A stretch of 64,000 bases of DNA from Litoribacterium kuwaitense (lineage in GTDB: Bacteria; Bacillota; Bacilli; Bacillales; DSM-28697). Location: assembly GCF_011058155.1 (NCBI RefSeq), contig NZ_JAALFC010000012.1, forward strand, positions 1-64,000, given 5' to 3'. This document shows, piece after piece, positions 1-7,678 of this stretch (its first letter is position 1; each line of letters begins with the position of its first letter). The position numbers and the translations under genes were made by a program. The notes beneath the pieces are model-generated. The model saw only the letters and a list, made by a program, of their open reading frames with translations. It was not told the DNA's origin and did not search any database.

Positions 1-428
1 GGGCTGGGAAGACGCTTCTGGCAGCAACAGCAGGTTGGCATGCCATACGGCATCAAGGTAAGAAAGTGCGCTTCTATACTGTAGCCCAGCTAGTGAATGC
101 TTTATTAGATGCCAATGAAAAAGGCACCTTAGGAAAAATATATAAGCAAATTGAAGACTTGGACCTTTTGATTTTGGATGAGCTTGGCTATGTGCCACTA
201 CACAAACAGGGAGCAGAACTCCTCTTCCAAGTTCTGAACCTGTGTTATGAGAGACGCAGTGTCATTGTCACGACAAATCTTCAGTTTGGGCAGTGGAATC
301 ACATTTTTGGTGATCCGATCCTGACAGAAGCGTTTGTCGACCGGCTGATTCACCACTCTCATCTAGTTGTATTCAACCGTGATAGTTTTCGTCACAAAGA
401 CTCATTGATGATGAATGAATCAAAATGA
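1..428 (+). CDS. istB: IS21-family helper ATPase IstB (5' end cut by the window edge)
   Basis: This is an AAA+ helper ATPase that works with the IstA transposase in IS21-family transposition. The reading frame is open from the first bases, which encode AGKTLL, the end of a Walker A motif, so the N-terminal region lies outside the window. The Walker B motif is visible as LLILDELGYVPL, followed by the sensor-like VIVTTNLQFGQW and the family-typical EAFVDRLIHHSH. The frame ends normally at TGA 426-428. No IstA is in view and I cannot place the terminal inverted repeat with confidence; it should lie in the following 100 bases or so. DnaC/DnaI proteins are related, but the linker and C-terminus are those of IstB. 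Confidence 0.9.
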   Translation, partial: AGKTLLAATAGWHAIRHQGKKVRFYTVAQLVNALLDANEKGTLGKIYKQIEDLDLLILDELGYVPLHKQGAELLFQVLNLCYERRSVIVTTNLQFGQWNHIFGDPILTEAFVDRLIHHSHLVVFNRDSFRHKDSLMMNESK

Positions 429-565
429 GCATCCATTGGCAAGCGCAGCATTTTTAATTTCCGAATATCGCATTTTTTAGTTGCCAAATACAGAATGAGT
501 TGAGAAGAGGTAGCTCGCACAGTAAATCAGGCATGACACTTCAATGGGATGCAGAACAAATAATT

Positions 566-736
566 TCAGGCATCAAAATCTCTGTGGAATTGATTTTCGA
601 CGATGTTGTATAATTTTTCTCTTAAATCGAATTCTGGAGAATCTTCTATATCAAATTCATAATTTAGGTAATCAATCGCACCAATGATGAGTTCTATCTC
701 TTCCTTACTTAACAAAACATTGACTTTTTCATTCAA
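566..736 (-). CDS. Small hypothetical protein of the integrated element (TTG start)
   Basis: This is a 56-residue ORF on the strand opposite to the integrase. It starts with TTG (734-736), preceded by a GGGGTGAG ribosome-binding site 4-5 bases upstream. The product begins LNEKVNVLLSKEEIELI and ends NQFHRDFDA; it is acidic and looks like a small helical protein. I do not recognise a family. The short continuous frame, the ribosome-binding site and the location between istB and the integrase fit a phage or element accessory gene. A chance ORF remains possible. Confidence 0.5.
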   Translation of the reverse strand: MNEKVNVLLSKEEIELIIGAIDYLNYEFDIEDSPEFDLREKLYNIVENQFHRDFDA

Positions 737-835
737 AACTCTCACCCCAATTTATTGTTATTTATTAATATAGCCGTTAAGGCTATTCTTTTCAACAACA
801 AACAGAACATACATTCTTATAAGGAGAGAAGCAAG

Positions 836-2008
836 ATGGGATACATCGAAAAACGCGGTAAAGGTAAGTTTCGTTTGAATGTCGTCACTGGTTACACAGC
901 CGAAGGAGCACCTATCCGAGAAAGAAAAACAGTCGAGGCAAAAAATAAGACCGAGGCTAAGCCGCTGCTAGCTGAATTTGAGCTTGAAGTTCTCGGTGGT
1001 GATTACATTAAACCGAACAATAAAACGCTTGATCAGCATTTTGAAGATTGGCTTGACCTCATGGAATCAAGGATGCAACCGCGAACGTTCGGCGAATATA
1101 CTAATATTTACCTTAAGCGCATAAAACCCATGTATGGCCATTTTAAAGTTGTTGACATAAGGCCTATGCACATTGAAAAGTACCTTAAATACTTACAACA
1201 GGACGATAACGTTAGACTTGACGGCAAAACGGGTTCGCTGTCATCATCCACGATCAGCAACAGTTATAAAGCATTTGCTAATATACTGGAAAGAGCCGTG
1301 GAGTGGAAGTTGATTAAAAGCAACCCTTCTGAGAACATAAAACCTCCGAGAGTTGAACATAAAAAAAGTGATGTATATACACCTGACGAGATGGCTCAAA
1401 TCTTCGAGTTGCTTGAATCAGAGTCTTTTAGTTGGAGGGTGATGGTTTATCTAGCATTCACTTCAGGAGCGAGAGAAGGCGAAATTGCAGGTCTAGAAGC
1501 TAAACATCTAAATGAAGAAAAGAACACGATATACATCGAACAAGCTATTACAAATAAAAAAGGCGTTGGCGCTGTCCTCAAAGGCGTTAAGAACGATCAA
1601 GTCAGACATGTCTCTATCCCGAAAGAAGTTATGAAGATGCTGTTAAAATTGTCTCATATAAGGAAGCAAGAGAAATTCGGCGCCGGCTCCCGATGGGAAT
1701 ACCCGGATAACCTTTTTCTGTGGGGCGATCCAGAAACTGGACGACCAATACGAACAGATTCCATTAGCCAATGGTGGAGAAGGTTCACCAATCGGCATAA
1801 TTTTAAACACATTCGTTTTCATTCGCTCAGACATGCGTCAGCAACTCATCTTATCAATCAAGGTGAACACGCAAAGGTTATCCAAGAAAGGCTTGGTCAC
1901 ACACGCATGGATACAACAATGAGAATCTATAGTCATCTATTGGCAGAAGCTGACGAAAGAGCTTCTTCTCACTTTGACTCTTTTGTACAAAAAAAGAAAT
2001 CTAAATGA
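836..2008 (+). CDS. int: Tyrosine recombinase / phage-type integrase
   Basis: This is a site-specific recombinase of about 390 residues, expected to integrate and excise the element at the neighbouring tRNA-Arg. The N-terminus (GYIEKRGKGKFRLNV) is the small arm-binding domain common in integrases of Gram-positive phages and ICEs. It is followed by a SAM-like core-binding domain (about 65-170) and the catalytic domain. The catalytic residues are in place: Arg213 in SGAREGE, His329-x-x-Arg332 in HSLRH, His355 in LGHTRMD and the nucleophile Tyr365 in RIYSHL. An upstream in-frame start exists at 755, but ATG 836 has an AAGGAG site at 821-826 and gives the family-like N-terminus. The gene looks intact. 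Confidence 0.92.
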   Translation: MGYIEKRGKGKFRLNVVTGYTAEGAPIRERKTVEAKNKTEAKPLLAEFELEVLGGDYIKPNNKTLDQHFEDWLDLMESRMQPRTFGEYTNIYLKRIKPMYGHFKVVDIRPMHIEKYLKYLQQDDNVRLDGKTGSLSSSTISNSYKAFANILERAVEWKLIKSNPSENIKPPRVEHKKSDVYTPDEMAQIFELLESESFSWRVMVYLAFTSGAREGEIAGLEAKHLNEEKNTIYIEQAITNKKGVGAVLKGVKNDQVRHVSIPKEVMKMLLKLSHIRKQEKFGAGSRWEYPDNLFLWGDPETGRPIRTDSISQWWRRFTNRHNFKHIRFHSLRHASATHLINQGEHAKVIQERLGHTRMDTTMRIYSHLLAEADERASSHFDSFVQKKKSK

Positions 2009-2020
2009 GGGGTTTTTAAA

Positions 2021-2042
2021 ATCCTGCCCCAATCCTGCCCCA
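2021..2042 (+). repeat. Direct repeat ATCCTGCCCCA between integrase and tRNA
   Basis: ATCCTGCCCCA occurs twice in direct tandem just after the integrase stop codon. Short direct repeats here often serve as integrase arm-type sites in integrative elements of Firmicutes. That role is an inference; the repeat itself is seen directly. Confidence 0.5.
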
Positions 2043-2096
2043 AGATCAAAAAGATCAACTGATTTCAAGCTCGATAATCAAAGTAAGAAATGAAAT

Positions 2097-2140
2097 AAAA
2101 AAAGCGCTAATCCCTTGGTGCTCTAAGGTTTAGCGCTTAG
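2097..2140 (-). terminator. Terminator of the tRNA-Gly/tRNA-Arg transcript
   Basis: Read on the minus strand, AAGCGCTAA pairs with TTAGCGCTT around an inner loop and is followed by seven T. It lies immediately downstream of tRNA-Arg, as expected for the end of the two-tRNA transcript. Confidence 0.7.
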
Positions 2141-2160
2141 TAACTTTTAATTTATAGTGA

Positions 2161-2234
2161 CGTCCCAGGCAGGATTCGAACCTGCGACCCACAGCTTAGA
2201 AGGCTGTTGCTCTATCCAGCTGAGCTACTGGGAC
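2161..2234 (-). tRNA. tRNA-Arg (anticodon TCT)
   Basis: The minus strand folds as a full cloverleaf: acceptor GTCCCAG pairs with CTGGGAC, the D arm contains AGCTCAGCTGGA, the anticodon loop is CTTCTAA with anticodon TCT, and the T arm contains GGTTCGAATCC. The 3' CCA is not encoded. The 3' end faces the integrase, making this gene the probable attachment target. Confidence 0.96.
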
Positions 2235-2244
2235 ATAAAATATA

Positions 2245-2315
2245 AGCGGGTGATGGGAATCGAACCCACGACATCAGCTTGGAAGGCTGAGGTTTTACCA
2301 CTAAACTACACCCGC
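2245..2315 (-). tRNA. tRNA-Gly (anticodon TCC)
   Basis: The minus strand gives acceptor GCGGGTG pairing with CACCCGC, a short D arm (TAGTTTAGTGGTAAAA), the anticodon loop CTTCCAA with anticodon TCC and a T arm with GGTTCGATTCC. The discriminator base is T and no CCA is encoded. It is first in the transcript, 10 bases ahead of tRNA-Arg. Confidence 0.96.
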
Positions 2316-2349
2316 GTGTCACGCGCTTATGAATAACGCGACAAGAATT

Positions 2350-2378
2350 ATTTTACCTTCATACGGTTGTTTTGTCAA
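2350..2378 (-). promoter_or_regulatory. SigA-type promoter of the tRNA operon
   Basis: On the minus strand TTGACA (2373-2378) is followed by a 17-base spacer and TAAAAT (2350-2355), close to the vegetative consensus. It lies about 35 bases upstream of tRNA-Gly. Confidence 0.75.
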
Positions 2379-2385
2379 TGCTTTT

Positions 2386-2898
2386 TTAACGGACAGATGA
2401 CCATTTTTCTTTAAAAATGGTACGACCGGAAGTAAATTCCTTACAATGAATGATGATATCGTTTCCTTCTGCGTGAAGTTCAGCATAGGTTTTCTCTTTA
2501 CGCATTCTTGGGAGCCGAACAGAGCCAGGATTGACGACGAGAATGCCTTGGTAATCAAACGCTTCTGCGATATGAGAATGCCCGTGTAAAACGACGTGTG
2601 CTTCGTTTTGTTTAGCGCTTTGGACAATCGCTTCTGGAGACTGCTTCACGCCATGTCGGTGTCCGTGCGCGACAAACAAGCGATAGCCACCCCACTCAAT
2701 GAGCTTCACTTCTGGAAACGCCCCCGCATCGCAATTGCCTTTGACAATCGTCATGTTTTTTACATAAGGGTTTTTTGGATCAAGTTCGGAATCGCCGCAG
2801 TGGATGATCGTTACGTCTGGCTCATAACGATCATGGATTACTGCTAATTCTTTCTCATAACCATGGCTGTCACTTAAAACGATGAGTGGCTTCGTCAT
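2386..2898 (-). CDS. ysnB: YfcE/YsnB-type metallophosphoesterase
   Basis: This is a small cytoplasmic metal-dependent phosphodiesterase of the calcineurin-like superfamily (170 residues). Metal-ligand motifs are in order: LSDSHG near residue 8, CGDSE near 34, GNCD near 54, AHGHRHG near 76 and LHGHSHIAE near 103, followed by NPGSV. The start overlaps the stop of rdgB by 4 bases, so the two are translationally linked, as in B. subtilis (rph-ysnA-ysnB). The physiological substrate of this family is not settled. Confidence 0.92.
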   Translation of the reverse strand: MTKPLIVLSDSHGYEKELAVIHDRYEPDVTIIHCGDSELDPKNPYVKNMTIVKGNCDAGAFPEVKLIEWGGYRLFVAHGHRHGVKQSPEAIVQSAKQNEAHVVLHGHSHIAEAFDYQGILVVNPGSVRLPRMRKEKTYAELHAEGNDIIIHCKEFTSGRTIFKEKWSSVR

Positions 2899-3494
2899 TC
2901 TTCTGCCTCCTCACTGATGGACGTCCAATCGCTCATTAACGACTGGAGCGCAATGCTCCGATGGCTGATTTCATTTTTTTCAGCTGGTGAAAGCTCGGCC
3001 ATTGTTTTATGGCGATCTGGGAGGATAAACAAAGGATCATACCCAAAGCCGTGATTGCCCATCTCCTTCATGCCGATAATCCCACGGCACTCTCCTCGAT
3101 AGAAACGTGTCGATTTTCCTGGGATGCTAAGCGCAAGTACGCAAACAAATGCCGCTCCTCGCTGTTCTTCTCCTTCTAATTCCTTTAAAAGCTTAGCATT
3201 ATTATCGTCATCGCTTTTATGCTCACCGGCGTAACGAGCAGAATACACACCAGGTGCGCCATTTAATGCGTCTACGGCCAAACCAGAGTCATCGGCAACG
3301 ACAGGTAGGCCAACTGCCCTAGCAACGGTTTCTGCTTTGATTTGCGCATTTTCTTCGAAGGTTTCTCCCGTTTCTTCAATATCGTCATGAAAATGCACAT
3401 CTTGTAAGGATAATATGTCGACGCCTTGATTTGCAAAAAGCGCGTTGAATTCTTTAATTTTCCCTTGATTGTGTGTTGCAACAACTAATTTCAC
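2895..3494 (-). CDS. rdgB: dITP/XTP pyrophosphatase (RdgB/HAM1 family)
   Basis: This enzyme hydrolyses non-canonical purine triphosphates (dITP, XTP) to monophosphates and keeps them out of DNA. The product is about 199 residues. Visible motifs are THNQGK near the N-terminus, ADDSGLAVDAL near 68, the PGVYSARYAG signature near 82, GFGYDP and EISHR. I chose the GTG at 3492-3494, preceded by AAAGGGTG, because it puts the THNQGK motif at the family position; a longer frame reaching 3536 would overlap rph. The gene is 13 bases downstream of rph. It corresponds to B. subtilis ysnA. Confidence 0.93.
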   Translation of the reverse strand: MKLVVATHNQGKIKEFNALFANQGVDILSLQDVHFHDDIEETGETFEENAQIKAETVARAVGLPVVADDSGLAVDALNGAPGVYSARYAGEHKSDDDNNAKLLKELEGEEQRGAAFVCVLALSIPGKSTRFYRGECRGIIGMKEMGNHGFGYDPLFILPDRHKTMAELSPAEKNEISHRSIALQSLMSDWTSISEEAEE

Positions 3495-3507
3495 TGATGG
3501 CACCCTT

Positions 3508-4248
3508 TCATACAATAAGTTCAGCAGCTTCGCCAATCACTGCTTTTTGAATTTGAATGAGCTCATGAATACCTTTATCTGCATAATGCAGCATTGCGTT
3601 GAGCTCTTGCATCGAATAAGTTGCTTCTTCACCGGAGCCTTGTAACTCAACAAATTCTGTGCTCCCGGTCATGACGACGTTCATGTCAACGTTTGCACTC
3701 GAATCTTCTACATATTCCAGATCGAGAATGACATCATTTTCAGGGGTCAGCCCGACGGATACAGCTGCCAGCCAATCTTTGACAGGAAAGGTTGACATCC
3801 CTTTTTCTACGTACAAGCGATGAATGGCCTGTGTCATTGCGACAAAAGCGCCTGTAATGGCTGCTGTTCTTGTCCCACCATCTGCTTGAATAACGTCACA
3901 ATCAATCCACACCGTCCGTTCTCCGAGCAATTCTAAGTCGACGACGGCACGCAATGCACGACCGATTAACCGTTGAATTTCCATCGTCCGTCCACTGACC
4001 TTCCCTTTGGAAGATTCTCTAATGTTTCTACGTTCTGTCGCTCTTGGCAGCATTGAATATTCCGCTGTTACCCAACCTTTTCCTTCGCCGCGCATAAATG
4101 GGGGTACTTTTTCTTCGATCGATGCGGTACAAATAACTTTCGTCCCTCCAACTGAAATGAGCACCGATCCCTCTGGATGCATTAAGTAGTTCGTTTCTAT
4201 ATTTACCGGCCGAAGTTCATCAGCCTGACGCTCGTGATTTCTTTGCAT
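3508..4248 (-). CDS. rph: Ribonuclease PH
   Basis: RNase PH is a phosphorolytic 3'-5' exoribonuclease that trims tRNA 3' ends and forms a hexamer. Typical motifs are [19 protein letters not shown] near the N-terminus, [13 protein letters not shown], the arginine-rich [16 protein letters not shown] and [19 protein letters not shown], which includes the phosphate-binding region. The length (246 residues) is normal. ATG 4248 is preferred because a GGAGG site lies 10 bases upstream; the TTG at 4257 is too close to that site. It is the first gene of an rph-rdgB-ysnB operon. Confidence 0.95.
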   Translation of the reverse strand: MQRNHERQADELRPVNIETNYLMHPEGSVLISVGGTKVICTASIEEKVPPFMRGEGKGWVTAEYSMLPRATERRNIRESSKGKVSGRTMEIQRLIGRALRAVVDLELLGERTVWIDCDVIQADGGTRTAAITGAFVAMTQAIHRLYVEKGMSTFPVKDWLAAVSVGLTPENDVILDLEYVEDSSANVDMNVVMTGSTEFVELQGSGEEATYSMQELNAMLHYADKGIHELIQIQKAVIGEAAELIV

Positions 4249-4337
4249 ACAATTCAATCCTCCATCATTTTTTCATATTCACAGTATACGCTATTTTTCC
4301 TTCGCATCCAAAATGTACTTGTGTTTTTTTAAAATCA

Positions 4338-4369
4338 ATAAAAAACTCCTGCATAACTTACTGCAAGAG
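4338..4369 (-). terminator. Terminator downstream of gerM
   Basis: On the minus strand CTCTTGCA and TGCAGGAG form an 8-bp stem with an 8-base loop, followed by six T. It separates gerM from rph. Confidence 0.7.
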
Positions 4370-4372
4370 CTT

Positions 4373-4413
4373 AGAGTGTAGCCAAAGTCTTCTGCTTGTT
4401 TTTACTACACTCT
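4373..4413. repeat. GTGTAG hairpin, copy 1 of a dispersed family
   Basis: AGAGTGTAG and CTACACTCT form a 9-bp inverted repeat. The same kind of hairpin recurs after pheT, icd and pyk. On the plus strand it is followed by TTTG TTTT, so it could stop plus-strand transcription. Confidence 0.6.
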
Positions 4414-4461
4414 TTGTTTTGTATCCATAGTCACTCTTTCATTTTTCTCATCATGGCTTGT

Positions 4462-4520
4462 TGTCATTTGTCAGCATAGGCGTGAAGACGGAAGACGGGA
4501 TAGAACTGATGAGCGAGCCT
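4462..4520 (-). repeat. Dispersed intergenic repeat, inverted copy
   Basis: Read on the minus strand this segment contains GGCTCGCTCA, GTTCTAT, ACGCCTA and CTGACAA in the same order and at similar spacing as the 127-bp units between mdh and icd. A hairpin of the matching family lies about 50 bases away on the same side relative to the repeat. The 313 bases between rph and gerM hold nothing else that I can see. Confidence 0.55.
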
Positions 4521-4561
4521 TTATTCATTAGGCTGCCGCCCGCATGACTAGGTGTCTCAGC

Positions 4562-5635
4562 TTAAAATTTCCCTTGATTTGTGACGCTTGGTCGTGCCAT
4601 CACTTCTTTAACGGTTTCACCGTTTTGATTAACGAGCACGTCTTCGTTTTCGACAGTCACACTGACTTGATCCACACCTTCAAGCTCTGTCAAGGAAAGG
4701 ACGAGTGGCTGAAGGATATTTTCAGAGAGTGTTGGTTGCTCATCCCCGTTCAACACTGACGGTGAAAATGATATGCGCGCGGTGTTTTCTAAAATCTCAG
4801 GACGCTCTAACAATTCGGTGTTGACATTGAAAGCGGATAGTAGAGACGAGTCAAAGCTTGCCCCCTTTACGAGCTCCTCAACGACGGCTTCAGCAGCTTC
4901 GGCAGACGACCCAAGACGGTCTTGGCTAATTCTTTTCGTGACAGGGACATAATATGCATCCTTGTCATGTTGTGCAATGTAATATAATGTAACTGGTTCC
5001 GTCGTCCGAATATCGACGACATCTGTGCTTTGTTGATTAATACCTGCTTTACGTGTGAGTCCTTCCATAATGGGTGTCTGATTAACGGGCATAACGTCTT
5101 GATCGTAACCGTTAATCCAAATTTTCACTTTGTCAATTCCGTCAAATTGCGTTAAGGTCCAAGTAATCGCTTCGACAATTTTCTTTTCATCCTCAGGTTG
5201 ATAATTGGCAAACTCATTTGAAAAGTCGGCGATCGCAACTCCGTCTTTTATATCAACACCGAGAACTTCTGTGCCCTCTGGAAGAACCGCCTGAAACCCG
5301 TTAGGAAGTAGCTGGGTCACCGGACCGCCTTTAACAAGATAGTTTAACGACTGTGAGGCAACTTCATTTGTTTGCGGCAATCCGAGTGTTTGTGGTACGA
5401 CATAGCCATTTGAATCGAGCAAATAGAGTTCCTGTGCGCTCGTCTGATCGGACTGTTCTTGACTGACTTGATCTGATTCCTCTGTTTCTGATTGTTCCTC
5501 ATGAACGGTCATTTCTGGTGGCGGATCAATTTTCTTCGCACTTTCGTCTTCCCCTTGGAACATGCATCCAGCCAAGATGACAATAAACATGATGAGCAGA
5601 AGGGGCAATAAGCCTCGTCTATGATGCGCTCGCAT
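4562..5635 (-). CDS. gerM: Spore germination lipoprotein GerM
   Basis: GerM is a membrane-anchored protein with two GerMN domains, needed in B. subtilis for normal sporulation and germination. The start at ATG 5635 follows GAGGAGGG and gives a lipoprotein signal peptide: an RAHHRR positive stretch, then LLPLLLIMFIVILAGC with the lipobox cysteine near residue 24. A charged Glu/Ser/Gln-rich linker follows. Then come two GerMN repeats, recognisable from NYLVKGGPV, VKIWING and the related VEELVKGASFD / VSVTVENEDV segments. The length (357 residues) fits the family. It is downstream of murI, as in B. subtilis. Confidence 0.9.
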   Translation of the reverse strand: MRAHHRRGLLPLLLIMFIVILAGCMFQGEDESAKKIDPPPEMTVHEEQSETEESDQVSQEQSDQTSAQELYLLDSNGYVVPQTLGLPQTNEVASQSLNYLVKGGPVTQLLPNGFQAVLPEGTEVLGVDIKDGVAIADFSNEFANYQPEDEKKIVEAITWTLTQFDGIDKVKIWINGYDQDVMPVNQTPIMEGLTRKAGINQQSTDVVDIRTTEPVTLYYIAQHDKDAYYVPVTKRISQDRLGSSAEAAEAVVEELVKGASFDSSLLSAFNVNTELLERPEILENTARISFSPSVLNGDEQPTLSENILQPLVLSLTELEGVDQVSVTVENEDVLVNQNGETVKEVMARPSVTNQGKF

Positions 5636-5734
5636 ACGTTCCCTCCTCGAAATGGTTTGTACTAAGATGTATACGAGCCTTTTGAATGAATAGACCAATT
5701 TTTAAATAGCGAAAGGCAAATTTTATAAGCTCAT

Positions 5735-5776
5735 AAAAAAGCAACCAAGCACGGATTGGCCGGTCGCTGTTGTTGC
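5735..5776 (-). terminator. Terminator downstream of murI
   Basis: On the minus strand AGCAACAACAGC pairs with GCTTGGTTGCT (with small bulges), followed by six T. It lies between murI and gerM. Confidence 0.6.
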
Positions 5777-5780
5777 TAAG

Positions 5781-6617
5781 TTACAAAAGCCCTGTTTGCT
5801 CCTTAACATAGTGTTGCAGTGATACTTGAGCGACTGAGATAGGTGCCCCCATCCAACGCTCTGCTAATTGTTGAAAGGCTGTGGCTGATCCAGTCGTATA
5901 ATAAAAATGATGAGGCTGTTGCCGAGAATTTCGTTCTAATTGATGGTAATGCAATAGCGTGCTCACTTCCCTAGCCGTTTCTTCTCCGGATGAAATCAAA
6001 TGAACGTGTTCACCGACCGCGTGTTGAATCATTGGCGCCAGCAATGGATAGTGAGTGCAACCTAAGATGAGTGTATCTACACCTGCATCTTGAAAAGTCG
6101 TTCCCAGCACATTCGAAACAATTTCCTGTCCGTCTTCTCCTGAAAAACAGCCTTTTTCTGCAAGTACAACAAACTCTGGGCAAGCTAAGCTTTTAATAAG
6201 AACAGTATGATCAATCCCATGCAATGCTTTTTCATATGCTTGGCTAGCAATCGTACCTGATGTGCCTATGACGCCGATTTGTTTTGTCGTTGTTTTTTTG
6301 ATTGCTGCGCGTGCACCCGGATGGATGACCCCGAGGACAGGAATCGGCAGGATTTTTCGCAAGTCTTCAAGCATGAAAGCGGTCGCTGTATTACAGGCAA
6401 TGACAAGCATTTTAATGTCGTGTTCGATCCATAAAAAGTCCACCATTTCCTGTGTGAACTTTCGTACTTCTTCTGCATCTCGAGGGCCATATGGGCACCG
6501 CTCACTGTCTCCTAGATAGATCATCTGTTCATTCGGCAGCTGCCTGATCATTTCCATTACAACGCTAAGCCCACCTAAACCTGAGTCAATGACGCCAATC
6601 GGCCTGTTATTTTCCAA
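5781..6617 (-). CDS. murI: Glutamate racemase
   Basis: This enzyme converts L-glutamate to D-glutamate for peptidoglycan (in bacilli also for poly-gamma-glutamate). It is 278 residues long. The cofactor-independent two-cysteine mechanism is supported by Cys75 in ACNTA and Cys187 in GCTHYPLL, with the substrate-binding Asp11-Ser12 in VIDSGLGGLSV. The start is TTG (6615-6617) with a weak GGGGAA site upstream; it gives the standard N-terminus. B. subtilis calls this gene racE, and it lies between ysmB and gerM there too. Confidence 0.95.
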   Translation of the reverse strand: MENNRPIGVIDSGLGGLSVVMEMIRQLPNEQMIYLGDSERCPYGPRDAEEVRKFTQEMVDFLWIEHDIKMLVIACNTATAFMLEDLRKILPIPVLGVIHPGARAAIKKTTTKQIGVIGTSGTIASQAYEKALHGIDHTVLIKSLACPEFVVLAEKGCFSGEDGQEIVSNVLGTTFQDAGVDTLILGCTHYPLLAPMIQHAVGEHVHLISSGEETAREVSTLLHYHQLERNSRQQPHHFYYTTGSATAFQQLAERWMGAPISVAQVSLQHYVKEQTGLL

Positions 6618-6652
6618 ATCAGTTCCCCATCTTTTCTTGTTGTATGTTGTTA

Positions 6653-7119
6653 TTATGAATGTTCGTTCGTTGCTTTAGCTTTTGTACGTTCTTTAACCAT
6701 CGATAATTCAAGTTTTTCAAGTACAGTAGCTAAATAGTCAATATCCTTTTCGTCAAACTCACGCAATATGTGTTCGAGGTGCTGCTGACGCTTTTCGATC
6801 ACTTCACGTATAATACGAATAGCTTCGTCTTGAACGTGAATGCGCACAACCCGACGATCATTCGCATCACGCACTCTGCGCACAAGGTGATTTTTTTCTA
6901 GACGATCGACTAAATCGGTCGTTGTGCTACAGGCTAAATACAATTTGTGTGAAAGCTCCCCTATTGTCAAATCCCCTTTTTCATAAAGCCATTGCAAGGC
7001 TACAAATTGAGGGGGCGTAATTGGATAATGCGTAAGGATTTCTCTACCATTTGTTTAAGAATACCGGAAATAGAACGCAAGGATTTTTCGATTCCTTGCA
7101 CATGATCATCTTTATTCAA
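6653..7119 (-). CDS. ysmB: MarR-family regulator YsmB, broken by one missing base
   Basis: This is a winged-helix MarR-type transcription factor. The 3' frame contains the DNA-binding region (TIGELSHKLYLACSTTTDLVDRLEKNHLV, in two parts) and the DANDRRVVRI wing. The 5' frame begins at TTG 7119, seven bases after a perfect AAGGAGG, and encodes LNKDDHVQGIEKSLRSIS. It then runs out of frame at about 7047-7048. Restoring one base (ATGG to ATGGG on the minus strand) joins the two as KQMGREILTHYPITPPQFV and gives a 155-residue MarR protein. It lies upstream of murI as in B. subtilis. The break is most likely a sequence error. Confidence 0.85.
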
Positions 7120-7235
7120 TGACTGACCTCCTTAAACTTCTTTTACTTATTCTGTACGGTTTTTCGGCAAATTTCAAGTTTTAAAGTATATCTACTCATT
7201 TTGTCAAGTTTTAGCTGGTCGTTCACTATATGTAA

Positions 7236-7254
7236 ACCGGCCATAAAGGCCGGT
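7236..7254 (-). terminator. Hairpin downstream of gerE
   Basis: ACCGGCC and GGCCGGT form a perfect 7-bp stem with loop TTTAT just after the gerE stop. The T tract is short, so termination efficiency is uncertain. Confidence 0.55.
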
Positions 7255-7259
7255 CAATC

Positions 7260-7484
7260 CTAAAGTGTCAACTCGCCCATACGTAATAACTCCACCACAG
7301 CCTGAGAACGCCCCTTGACCCCAAGTTTCTGCATCGTATTAGAAATATGGTTTCGAACAGTTTTTTCACTGATAAATAGCTCTTCAGCGATTTCCCTCGT
7401 GGTCTTATCTTGAACTAACAGCTCAAAGACTTCTCGTTCTCTTTTTGTTAACAATGGCTTTGGCTGATACTCTTTATCTCTCAA
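7260..7484 (-). CDS. gerE: Sporulation transcription factor GerE
   Basis: GerE is a LuxR-type helix-turn-helix regulator that acts late in the mother cell with sigma-K to control spore-coat genes. The 74-residue product has exactly the family length, with LLTKREREVFELL and the HTH segment REIAEELFISEKTVRNHIS followed by LGVKGRSQAVVELLRMG. The start is TTG (7482-7484), which aligns with the B. subtilis start. An upstream ATG at 7488 encodes only MIER and stop, although it is closer to the AAGGAGG site. Confidence 0.96.
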   Translation of the reverse strand: MRDKEYQPKPLLTKREREVFELLVQDKTTREIAEELFISEKTVRNHISNTMQKLGVKGRSQAVVELLRMGELTL

Positions 7485-7548
7485 TCATATGATACCTCCT
7501 TGCCGGAAATTCAACGGTGACGATACAAGGGAAAACATTACATCACCA

Positions 7549-7576
7549 TAAAGTATGTTACCTCTAGGAGACCTGT
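7549..7576 (-). promoter_or_regulatory. Candidate sigma-K promoter of gerE
   Basis: The minus strand carries AC (7575-7576), 17 bases, then CATACTTTA (7549-7557), which matches the sigma-K pattern AC-N16/17-CATANNNTA. It lies about 65 bases upstream of the gerE start. In B. subtilis gerE is transcribed by sigma-K. Confidence 0.65.
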
Positions 7577-7624
7577 GACTTTTTGAACAGTCCATTTCCG
7601 CAAAGTTGATATCAAATTGACGAT

Positions 7625-7656
7625 CAAAAAAGCCTCCCTGATGATTTCAGGAAGGC
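7625..7656 (-). terminator. Terminator of the sdhCAB operon
   Basis: Minus strand GCCTTCCTG pairs with CAGGGAGGC around a 7-base loop and is followed by six T. It lies directly after the sdhB stop. Confidence 0.8.
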
Positions 7657-7678
7657 AATACGTTGTGTTCGTTGATCA

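Larger units (their letters stand above)
1..2160. mobile_element. End of an integrated element next to tRNA-Arg
   Basis: This stretch holds an IS21-type istB fragment, a small accessory ORF and a tyrosine integrase whose 3' end lies about 150 bases from the 3' end of a tRNA-Arg gene. An integrase facing the 3' end of a tRNA is the usual arrangement of a phage or integrative element at its attachment site. The other end lies outside the window, so the extent to the left is unknown and the exact att core is inferred. Housekeeping genes begin at once on the other side of the tRNAs. Confidence 0.7.

Noticed and set aside
1-2160. A defence or other cargo system in the integrated element
   Set aside because: Only istB, a small ORF and the integrase are visible; the cargo, if any, lies outside the window.
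7484-7488. ATG 7488 as the gerE start
   Set aside because: It is out of frame and encodes only four residues before a stop; TTG 7484 aligns with the known start and gives the exact family length.
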